Positions 43,988-52,684 of a DNA stretch of 64,000 nucleotides are shown piece by piece (the stretch's first letter is position 1; each line of letters opens with the position of its first letter). The stretch spans positions 62,001-126,000 of the forward strand of contig CAYXVZ010000007.1 of assembly GCA_964468345.1 (NCBI GenBank). Direction: 5' to 3'. The stretch is from DALYLB01 sp964468345 (GTDB lineage Bacteria; Acidobacteriota; Blastocatellia; RBC074). A model generated the notes under the pieces. It saw nothing but the letters and a program-made list of their open reading frames with translations, was not told the DNA's origin and did not search any database. The position numbers were made by a program, and so were the translations under genes.

Positions 43988-45202
43988 ATGAACAGAAAAT
44001 CCATTGCACAGATAGCTCTCTTCATCGTGTTGTTTGCTGCTGTTGCCCCCGGACGCGATCGCGAACAGTCACAGGCTGCTCCCGCCGCAAACAAGCCTGC
44101 GACGGGACAGACGCCGCCGAAAGCTGCCACCACTGCAACGGCGCAGGAACCTGCGCCGCCCTCGATTCCCGAATTGATCGCGAAAGGGAAGACGCTTTAT
44201 AAGTCCGCGAAATTCAAGCCTGCGCTTGCGGCATTTGAAGAGGTCCTCAAACAGGACGCGTCGCATGATGAAGCGCTAGGACTTGCCGCAATCACGGCAT
44301 ATCGGCTCGATAATCAATCGCAATCCCGGGATTATTTCCTTCGGCGCGCCGCATTGCCAAAGCAAAAAGAATCGGTCAAGGCATTTTGCTTCTATCGGGC
44401 CGCACTCTCCCACTGGCGGCAGGTCCACGATATTGTCGCAAAATTTTGCGAGTTCAAAGATTCCCGTTTTGCCGCGGTCGTTCCTGATCAATATGAACTG
44501 GACGTCAAATATGGCATCGAGAACGGATTGGATTTGATCGATCGCGCGCTGGCCATCACTAAAAATTTTTCCGAAGCCTATAACATAAAAAATCTGCTGC
44601 ATTCCGAGGCGGCCCTGGTCGCAGCGGATGGGAAAATAGTCCGGGAGCATCAGCAGAAAGCCGCCGCCTCGCTGCAACGGGCGATGGAGCTTTTCAAACC
44701 GGCGGAAAATTCAAATGCGGGCGTCGCCAAGGAAACCGCCGATTTCGGCGCTCCCACGATACGGGTGGGGGAGTATCTTGCCGGAAAAGCGGAAGATGCG
44801 ATCGTGGCACAGGAGGGAACCGCGCACAAACTGGTGCAGGGCGGAAAGCCGATCAAGAAGGTGAATGCAGCATTTCCAAGCATCAACACGCCGAAAAATG
44901 CCAATGCCGGCGATCCGGGGATCAGCGGCATCGGGCCGGACGGCAGCGCGTATTCGCTGGGCGCTGGAAGGGGGGCGCTGACGGCGGCCTATGCCCCCGG
45001 CAAGGTGAAGGTCGAAGTACTCGTTTCGCCAACGGGGAATGTTGTTTTCACTCGCGTCGTGGATGGGCGGTCCGACCTGCGCGGCGCCGCGATTCTGGCC
45101 GCGCGGTCGTGGAAATTCGAGCCGGCAAAGGTCGATGGAAAACCTGTTCAGCTTAGCGGGGTGATTCTTTTCAATATGCGCCCGCCCGCACAGCCTCGCT
45201 GA
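43988..45202 (+). CDS. Exported TPR and TonB C-terminal domain protein
   Basis: About 404 residues. Signal peptide, an Ala/Pro/Thr-rich linker, TPR-like helices (LIAKGKTLYKSAKFKPALAAFEEVL and onward to about 240) and a C-terminal TonB-like domain (VKVEVLVSPTGNVVFTRVVDG, AARSWKFEPAKVDGKPVQLSG). Start chosen at the ATG 3 bases after the previous stop; a TTG at 43982 overlaps it. Last gene of the run that starts with the permeases; function inferred only as periplasmic scaffold. Confidence 0.78.
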   Translation: MNRKSIAQIALFIVLFAAVAPGRDREQSQAAPAANKPATGQTPPKAATTATAQEPAPPSIPELIAKGKTLYKSAKFKPALAAFEEVLKQDASHDEALGLAAITAYRLDNQSQSRDYFLRRAALPKQKESVKAFCFYRAALSHWRQVHDIVAKFCEFKDSRFAAVVPDQYELDVKYGIENGLDLIDRALAITKNFSEAYNIKNLLHSEAALVAADGKIVREHQQKAAASLQRAMELFKPAENSNAGVAKETADFGAPTIRVGEYLAGKAEDAIVAQEGTAHKLVQGGKPIKKVNAAFPSINTPKNANAGDPGISGIGPDGSAYSLGAGRGALTAAYAPGKVKVEVLVSPTGNVVFTRVVDGRSDLRGAAILAARSWKFEPAKVDGKPVQLSGVILFNMRPPAQPR

Positions 45203-45239
45203 AACCGGCGGCCAGGAATACGGGCGGCGCGCCCTCTTA

Positions 45240-45797
45240 TCAATCAGAATTCAAGACGCCGATAAATGGCAGGTTTCGGTACCTTTCGGCGTAGTCCAGC
45301 CCATACCCCACAACAAATTTATCCGGAATCGTAAAACCGGAATAGTCCGGCGTCACATCGACCTTGCGTCTCTCCGGTTTGTTGAGTAAGGTTGCAATCT
45401 TTATGGATGTTGCGCCGCGAGCCCGAAAGCTGTTGACCAGATAACTCAGGGTGAGTCCGGTATCGAGGATATCTTCGACCAGAATGATGTCTCTCCCCTC
45501 CAGCGGTTCATCGAGATCTTTTACGATTTTGACCTCCCCTGTGGAATTTACGCCTTTGCCATAGCTGGACACGGCAATAAAGTCGATGGATAGGTTCAGG
45601 TCAATCGCGCGCATCAAGTCGCTCATGAAAGTTACGGCGCCCTTGAGCACGCAAATAAGTTCTGGCCGTCGCCCGGCATAATCCCGCGCGATTTCTGCGC
45701 CCATCTCCCGCACTCGATTTTGAAGCTCTGCGGTTGAGATGAGAACCTCGATCTTCGGATTGGTGAATTCCGAGATCCGGTCAGGTGTTGAGGTCAT
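45240..45797 (-). CDS. hpt: Hypoxanthine phosphoribosyltransferase
   Basis: 185 residues. PRPP-binding motif ILVEDILDTGLTL, the LICVLKGAVTFMSDLMRAID and KFVVGYGLDYAERYRNLP blocks of the HGPRT family. Converts hypoxanthine or guanine to IMP or GMP, so it recovers the bases freed by the nearby purine nucleoside phosphorylase. GGAGG lies 9 bases before the ATG. Divergent from the aminotransferase gene. Confidence 0.95.
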   Translation of the reverse strand: MTSTPDRISEFTNPKIEVLISTAELQNRVREMGAEIARDYAGRRPELICVLKGAVTFMSDLMRAIDLNLSIDFIAVSSYGKGVNSTGEVKIVKDLDEPLEGRDIILVEDILDTGLTLSYLVNSFRARGATSIKIATLLNKPERRKVDVTPDYSGFTIPDKFVVGYGLDYAERYRNLPFIGVLNSD

Positions 45798-45942
45798 TCG
45801 AAAGGTCCTCCGATTCGCGATCCATTGTGCCTTGAAGAGGCGGCAGGAATGAAGTTGTGAACAAATAGAGGGGCAATATATTGGCAGTCCCGGAAACTGT
45901 CAAATCCATCATCAATTCAAACCATAGGAATCGTACGTAGCA

Positions 45943-47160
<1,218 letters not shown>

Positions 47161-47182
47161 AAGAGGTTGCATTCAAGGAAAT

Positions 47183-47917
47183 ATGGAAGATAAGCGGGAA
47201 CAAATTCGCGGCCTCGTTCGCGAGGCATTGGAGCAGATGTCCGGAACGACGGCCGCGCCGCAGCCCCTTCGCCTGGAAGGGGACGACCATTCTTTGGATG
47301 AGTCTCTGAAATCCGTAATCACGGAGTCTGATGTTCGTTCGCTCCCGATGAAAGGGACGCTTACGATCCGCGCCGATGCCATCCTTACTCCCTCTGCAAT
47401 GGATGTCATTCGCGAAAAGGGAATCGAGATCCAGCGACGCCAATTCCGATCTTCACAAGCCCACGGAAAAACGATTGCCGTCGGAGCGGATCACGGCGGT
47501 TTCGAGATGAAGTCACGCTTGATCGATCTGTTAAAGGATCTGGGATACGCTGTGCGGGATTTCGGCACAGCGTCGGCCGACCCCGTTGATTATCCCGATT
47601 TTGCCCATGCCGTGGCCAGAGCCGTCGCCGATGGCGTCTGCAATCTGGGGATTATTATTGATGGAGCCGGGATCGGATCCTGCATGACCGCGAATAAGGT
47701 CCCGGGAGTGCGGGCTGCGATGTGTTACGATGAAGCAACGGCGCGAAACAGCCGCGAGCACAATTATGCGAACGTGCTCAGCCTCGGCGGAAAAATGATT
47801 TCCAGGGAAATGATGTCCAGCATCGTTCGCGTATGGCTTGCCACTCCTGAGGGAGAAGAACGACATGGCAAGCGAGTCGCCAAAATCATGGCGATAGAAA
47901 AGCAGTACTTGAGATAG
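47183..47917 (+). CDS. RpiB/LacA/LacB-family sugar-phosphate isomerase with BMC-type N-terminal extension
   Basis: 244 residues, about 95 longer than usual RpiB at the N-terminus. Residues 3-20 form an amphipathic helix (IRGLVREALEQM) like encapsulation peptides of BMC cargo. After a linker, 45-85 carry ITESDVR ... IRADAILTPSAMDVI, similar to the N-terminus of EutQ and to the tail of the aldehyde dehydrogenase at 58355. The isomerase domain (97-244) has GADHGGFEMK, ANKVPGVRAA and REHNYANVLSLGG. Position 160 is Asp in IIDGAGIG where RpiB normally has the catalytic Cys (ICGTGIG). AAGGAAAT box before ATG. Role inferred: pentose-phosphate isomerase or related cargo of a microcompartment. Confidence 0.85.
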   Translation: MEDKREQIRGLVREALEQMSGTTAAPQPLRLEGDDHSLDESLKSVITESDVRSLPMKGTLTIRADAILTPSAMDVIREKGIEIQRRQFRSSQAHGKTIAVGADHGGFEMKSRLIDLLKDLGYAVRDFGTASADPVDYPDFAHAVARAVADGVCNLGIIIDGAGIGSCMTANKVPGVRAAMCYDEATARNSREHNYANVLSLGGKMISREMMSSIVRVWLATPEGEERHGKRVAKIMAIEKQYLR

Positions 47918-48095
47918 AATGCGTTCGTTGGCTGCAGGCCCACCCTGCGAGGCCCACCATGCGTGCGGGGATGGATCTCTTACGAGTCATCGGCATCTTG
48001 CCTCACGGCTCAGCCTGTCGATTCGGAAGGCGATAATCAAGCCACTGTCCTGAACTATATACCCATTGATCGGTATCTGACATTGCGAGGTTTGC

Positions 48096-50414
48096 GTGAA
48101 ATATCTCCGATATGGATTCTTTACCTGTTTTCTCTTTGTTCTCCTGATAGGACTTTTCCCCCGGACGCTGGAAGCATTTGCGCAAACGCGCGAGGTCCGG
48201 ATTGTGAATGTTACTGGTACTCTTCCAGGGCAGGTCGTTCAGGTTCCCATTGACCTCGTCGCGCAGGGAAATGAGGCCGCGGTCGGTTTTACGGTTACAT
48301 TCAATCCGCTTGTTTTAGGGGGGCCGGTCGCGGCAGTCGGTGCAGGTGCGCCGGGCGCGACAATTTTCGTGAACACGAATGAGGCTTCAACCGGGAAAGT
48401 GGGAATCACGCTTGCCATGCCGATCGGGCAGTCGATTGCCGCCGGAACGCAGCGAATCGTGAATCTCAGTTTTACGGTTTCATCGGCGGCGGTGGCAGGA
48501 GCGACGCCACTTGCATTTAGCGATCAACCGGTCCGGCGGGAGATCTCGGATGGAAATGCGAACGCCGTTACGGCGACTTTCACACCGGGAACCGTCACCA
48601 TCACCCAGCCCAATCCGCTGCCTGTTTTGAGTGCAATCAATCCTACCGCAGTGATTGCGGGCAGTCCCGCCTTTACGCTGACGGTGACAGGAACAGGATT
48701 TATCGCAGCTTCGACGGTGCGCGTCGGAGGAGCCAACCGCACAACGACCTTTGTGAGCGCCACGCAGCTGACCGCGGCAATCACAGCCGCAGATATCCAG
48801 CAAGCTGGATCGGCTGCAATCACCGTTCAGAATCCGGCACCCGGCGGTGGCGTCTCGAATGAACTTTCGCTCGCGATCAATAATCCGGCTCCCACGCTTT
48901 CCACGCTAACGCCTTCCAGTGCAACGGTCGGAACCAATGGCCTCGCGTTGACTGTTACAGGAACGAATTTCGTCGCCGCCTCCAGGGTACGATGGAAAGG
49001 CGAAGACCGACCGACGACCTTTGTGAGCGCCACGCAATTGACCGCGCAACTAACAGCGGCGGATCTGACGGCGCTGGGCACGTCCGCTGTAACGGTTTTT
49101 ACTCCCGCGCCTGGGGGCGGGACTTCAGAGGCAGTCAATTTTACAGTCACCAATCCTGCGCCGACAATCACGACGCTGCAGCCCGCAACCGCCATTGTGG
49201 GAGGGCCGGCCTTCACGCTGACGGTGAACGGAACCGGCTTCGTGTCGAATTCCGTGATTGAATGGAATGAGACGGCTCAGACGACTACGGTTGTTAGCGC
49301 GACTACCCTTACAACGCAGCTTCCCGCAACTCTCATTGCCGCAACGGGAACCGCGAGAGTGCGCGTGGTTACGCCTGCGCCAGGCGGAGGAACATCCGCC
49401 GTAGTCAATTTCGAGATCACGAATCCGGTGGCGACGTTGACCGCTTTGAACCCCTCCACCGCCAATGCGGGCGGAACTGCGTTCAATCTGACCGTGACGG
49501 GCACGAACTTCCGCAATAATTCCGTCGTTCGCTGGAATGATGCCGATCGCCCGACCACCTTTGTCAGCGCAACGGAATTGCGCGCAGCGATTCCGGCATC
49601 CGATATTGCTGGTCCCGGAATCGCAACCGTGAAAGTGTTTACGCCCGCGCCAGGAGGCGGTACGACCGCAGCGCTTTCCTTCATGATCTCCGGGAGCCTC
49701 GCCAGCGTATCCGCCGCAAGTTTTCTGGGCGAACAACTCGCTGCGGAGTCGATTATTGCCGCATTCGGCGTGAATCTGGCGCCCAGGACGGAACTCGCCA
49801 GCACGGTTCCGCTGCCGACAACGCTGGCGGGAACGACCGTTAAGATCAAAGATAGCGCGGGAACGGAGCGCTCAGCACCCTTGTTCTTTGTGGCTGCATC
49901 CCAGATCAATTATCAAATGCCGGCGGGCACGGTCCCCGGCGCGGCGATGATCACTGTGACGACCGAAGACAACAAAACCTCTATTGGCGCCGCGGTGATA
50001 GCAAATGTCGCCCCCGGATTGTTCTCCGCCAATGCTACCGGACAAGGCGTTGCAGCCGCGACCTTGCTGCGTGTGAAGCCGAATGGGGATCAGCTTTTCG
50101 AGCCTATCTCGCGCTTTGATTCCGGTCTGAATCGATTTGTCTCGATTCCGCTTGAGCTAGGACCGACTGAAGACCAGGTCTTTCTGGTAGTTTTTGGCTC
50201 CGGGTTCCGATTCCGCACAGCCCTGACGGCCGTCACTGCCACGATTGGCGGCACATCCGCGGAAGTTCTTTACGCCGGGCTCACACCTGGTCTGATCGGC
50301 CTCGATCAAAGTAATATACGGATTCCGAGATCTCTTGCCGGCCGCGGCGAGGTCGACCTGATTCTGACCATCGATGGCAAGGTGGCGAACACGGTAAGAG
50401 TCAATATCAAATAA
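48096..50414 (+). CDS. Secreted IPT/TIG-repeat protein with Solibacter-type C-terminal domain
   Basis: 772 residues, GTG start with GAGG upstream, signal peptide to about residue 30. Order: a cohesin-like sandwich (about 33-165), four IPT/TIG repeats of about 87 residues (each ending in a PAPGGG motif) and a C-terminal domain of about 240 residues (SAASFLGEQLAAESIIAAFG, FVAASQINYQMPAG, QVFLVVFGSGFRFR) of the TIGR03437 type, which is largely confined to Acidobacteria. Probably a surface or secreted adhesin-like protein. The hairpin after it suggests a single-gene unit. Confidence 0.9.
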   Translation: MKYLRYGFFTCFLFVLLIGLFPRTLEAFAQTREVRIVNVTGTLPGQVVQVPIDLVAQGNEAAVGFTVTFNPLVLGGPVAAVGAGAPGATIFVNTNEASTGKVGITLAMPIGQSIAAGTQRIVNLSFTVSSAAVAGATPLAFSDQPVRREISDGNANAVTATFTPGTVTITQPNPLPVLSAINPTAVIAGSPAFTLTVTGTGFIAASTVRVGGANRTTTFVSATQLTAAITAADIQQAGSAAITVQNPAPGGGVSNELSLAINNPAPTLSTLTPSSATVGTNGLALTVTGTNFVAASRVRWKGEDRPTTFVSATQLTAQLTAADLTALGTSAVTVFTPAPGGGTSEAVNFTVTNPAPTITTLQPATAIVGGPAFTLTVNGTGFVSNSVIEWNETAQTTTVVSATTLTTQLPATLIAATGTARVRVVTPAPGGGTSAVVNFEITNPVATLTALNPSTANAGGTAFNLTVTGTNFRNNSVVRWNDADRPTTFVSATELRAAIPASDIAGPGIATVKVFTPAPGGGTTAALSFMISGSLASVSAASFLGEQLAAESIIAAFGVNLAPRTELASTVPLPTTLAGTTVKIKDSAGTERSAPLFFVAASQINYQMPAGTVPGAAMITVTTEDNKTSIGAAVIANVAPGLFSANATGQGVAAATLLRVKPNGDQLFEPISRFDSGLNRFVSIPLELGPTEDQVFLVVFGSGFRFRTALTAVTATIGGTSAEVLYAGLTPGLIGLDQSNIRIPRSLAGRGEVDLILTIDGKVANTVRVNIK

Positions 50415-50431
50415 AGAATACCAGGCGATGA

Positions 50432-50472
50432 AGGCGTGCCGGCGGCGGCACGCCTCGGGCCTTTGCCGTTTC
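50432..50472 (+). terminator. Hairpin after the IPT/TIG gene
   Basis: AGGCGTGCCG (50432-50441) pairs with CGGCACGCCT (50446-50455) around a GCGG loop, followed by a weak T-containing tail. A plausible terminator. Confidence 0.6.
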
Positions 50473-50494
50473 CCGTAAACAGGGTTTGCATTCA

Positions 50495-51409
50495 ATGCAA
50501 TTCTGGGTTTCGAAAGACAGCGAGGTACCCGTGCGCGAGCAGTTGGCGGCGCAGATTCGACTGGCCATTCTCAGCCAGGAATTGAAACCGGGGCAAAAAC
50601 TTCCTTCAACCCGGGAACTCGCTCGACGTTACAGCATTCATTCCAATACTGTCAGTGCGGCATACCGGGATCTCACGATTCAAGGATGGGTCGAGATGCG
50701 CAGCGGAGCCGGGATCTTCGTTCGCAGGTTTCGGCAGGAGTTTCTGGTCGACGCCCAACTCGGACTCGATAGCCTGATCGTCGAGTTTTTGCAACTCGCT
50801 CGGCGGAAGGGTTTTTCAATCGGCGAAGTGCAGGATCGCATCAAGCATTGGCTGCGATTACAGCCTCCGGATCATTTCCTGGTGATTGACTCAGATCCGG
50901 AATTGCGTGAAATTCTGGTGGCTGAAATTGAAATGGCGACACCCTTGCGTGTCGCCGGAATCAGTTACGAAGACTGCGCCAACCGAAGCCGGTTCGTAGG
51001 CGCGATTCCTGTCGCATTGGACGCCAAGGCGGAGGCGGTTGCCGCGGTGTTGCCTCCGTCAATCTCTTGCATGTACCTGTTCACCCGCTCCGTCAGCGCG
51101 GCGTTACAAGGCGAAAAGCGCCCCGAAACCAATGAACTGATCTCCGTCCTGTCTCTTTGGCCCCCATTTCTGGCCTACGCGAAGTCGATTCTCACCGCCG
51201 TTAAAATTCCCCCGGATTCCCTGAACCTTCGCGATGCGCGAGAGCCCGGATGGCAACGAGGGTTGCGGGCGAGTTCAATCGTCATCGCCGATGCCGCGAT
51301 CGCAAAGAAAATTCCACCCGGTATAAAGGCTCGCGTCTTTCATATCCTCTCCGACGATTCGTTGAATGAGCTGCGCTCCTATGTCGATACCTTTCTCATG
51401 ACTCCATAA
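50495..51409 (+). CDS. GntR-family transcriptional regulator
   Basis: 304 residues from the ATG at 50495 (QFWVSKDSEVPVREQL), the usual opening of this type; a TTG at 50486 is less likely. Winged helix with PSTRELARRYSIHSNTVSAAYRDL (about 35-75). The C-terminal region is neither an aminotransferase nor the UTRA domain that I would recognise; it resembles an alpha/beta ligand-binding domain. Targets could be its neighbours, but no operator was found. Confidence 0.87.
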   Translation: MQFWVSKDSEVPVREQLAAQIRLAILSQELKPGQKLPSTRELARRYSIHSNTVSAAYRDLTIQGWVEMRSGAGIFVRRFRQEFLVDAQLGLDSLIVEFLQLARRKGFSIGEVQDRIKHWLRLQPPDHFLVIDSDPELREILVAEIEMATPLRVAGISYEDCANRSRFVGAIPVALDAKAEAVAAVLPPSISCMYLFTRSVSAALQGEKRPETNELISVLSLWPPFLAYAKSILTAVKIPPDSLNLRDAREPGWQRGLRASSIVIADAAIAKKIPPGIKARVFHILSDDSLNELRSYVDTFLMTP

Positions 51410-51415
51410 ATACGA

Positions 51416-51470
51416 AAGATCCGCGATGGCGGCAAGGCCCCCCAGGGCGCTTGTCGAAATCGCGGATCTT
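51416..51470 (+). terminator. Hairpin after the GntR gene
   Basis: AAGATCCGCGAT (51416-51427) pairs perfectly with 51459-51470 across a 31-base loop. It lies between convergent genes and has short T-runs only. Confidence 0.5.
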
Positions 51471-51510
51471 CACTATGCAGGCCGGGGTGTTTTCAACCGA
51501 AGCCGAAACC

Positions 51511-52179
51511 TTATTTCCTTAGGATCCGAAAACCAAAGGCTTCACAGCCGGAGGTATGCCGAATGAAGTAGTGGCCGAACAGCTTCGCGATAAAAACCTT
51601 TCCGAAGTCGACATACCCCATTCGATAGACTGACTGCAGCGATCTGTGATTAGCTTCTTCAACGTAAGAGACAATGCCTTTTTTGCCCGCCCTGAGATAA
51701 TGATCCAGCGCGCGTGTCATGCCAATCGCGTGGAGCCTCTGCCCTCGGTAATTCTTGTGCGTGTACCCGTTGTACATATAAATGTAGTCTTTATTGTATT
51801 TCAGGTCCAACTCGTCGCTTACGATGGTTTGTTCGTTCGAATACCACCCATATGAAGCGATAAACTTGCCATTTAGGATGGCATAGCATTCATCGCCCTT
51901 GGCGATTGCCTGACTTACAAATTCTTCAGGCAGGTTGTATTCCGGATGTTGCGAATACTCCATCAATTCCTCAGGACTCAAAAAGCGTCCCTCATACCTT
52001 TCATCCAACTCCAGATAAGAGGGATCGACCTTTTGAATCGACATCCCCCTCAAGACATTTAGGATGATAAGACGATTGGCGGCTTTGAAGGAATAGTCCT
52101 TGAAAGAGTTCGCAAACCCGATGGTTTTGACGTCTCGCTGAACTGTTGTAACGAATTTAGATACACTGACCATTGCCAT
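51511..52179 (-). CDS. GNAT-family N-acetyltransferase
   Basis: 222 residues from the ATG at 52179, preceded by a strong GAGGAGG; longer in-frame openings lack it. The acetyl-CoA-binding region is NGYTHKNYRGQRLHAIGMTRAL and EEANHRSLQSVYRMGYVDFG. Base composition is visibly more AT-rich than the flanking genes, which with its isolated position suggests acquisition by transfer. Substrate unknown; some relatives act in exopolysaccharide or amino-sugar pathways. Confidence 0.8.
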   Translation of the reverse strand: MAMVSVSKFVTTVQRDVKTIGFANSFKDYSFKAANRLIILNVLRGMSIQKVDPSYLELDERYEGRFLSPEELMEYSQHPEYNLPEEFVSQAIAKGDECYAILNGKFIASYGWYSNEQTIVSDELDLKYNKDYIYMYNGYTHKNYRGQRLHAIGMTRALDHYLRAGKKGIVSYVEEANHRSLQSVYRMGYVDFGKVFIAKLFGHYFIRHTSGCEAFGFRILRK

Positions 52180-52607
52180 AAATTTGCACCTCCTCTGGGT
52201 GTTTGGGTTGATTGTAGACCTATGCCAATTATCGATCCTGGGAAGCTTTGTGCCTGCGTCCAGGACTATGGGGAAAATGCTCTTCTGGAATGAATAAGTC
52301 AATGATTTTCTGAAGGAAAAAACCTGTCAGGCTCGTCATTAATTTTCCTGCGTTGAAGCTGTAATCTTCTTACAAAAATGAAGCTTGAACACAGCGGACT
52401 CGCAACATTTAACCTGTATTCTCCAGAAGGTTGACAGGTCAATCAGACCTAGTTGTACATGTTTTCCTATTTGAGTGTGGCTGCACGAAAGGAAAATTAC
52501 ATTCCCCAGTAGGAGAAGCGCGGACATTAATCTCCAGGCTTGGAATGGCTGGAAAATGCGAAGACGAGAAAGGTGAGTCAGGAGGCGATGGGCTGAATCG
52601 CCAATGC
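52180..52607. other. Intergenic, AT-rich, no gene recognised
   Basis: About 430 bases between the GNAT start and the hairpin downstream of the DUF11 gene, both on the minus strand. It must hold the GNAT promoter. I found no convincing open frame, tRNA or repeat; like the GNAT gene it is more AT-rich than its surroundings. Confidence 0.4.
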
Positions 52608-52649
52608 CGAATCGAGAGAGGACCAGAAGCATGGACCTCTCTCGATTCG
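52608..52649. terminator. Perfect 14-bp hairpin after the DUF11 gene
   Basis: CGAATCGAGAGAGG (52608-52621) pairs exactly with 52636-52649 around a 14-base loop, 35 bases past the stop of the minus-strand DUF11 gene. No T-run, so termination is inferred from position. Confidence 0.55.
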
Positions 52650-52684
52650 ATATTGGCTTGAATTGGGTTGGGGCAGACGAAACA

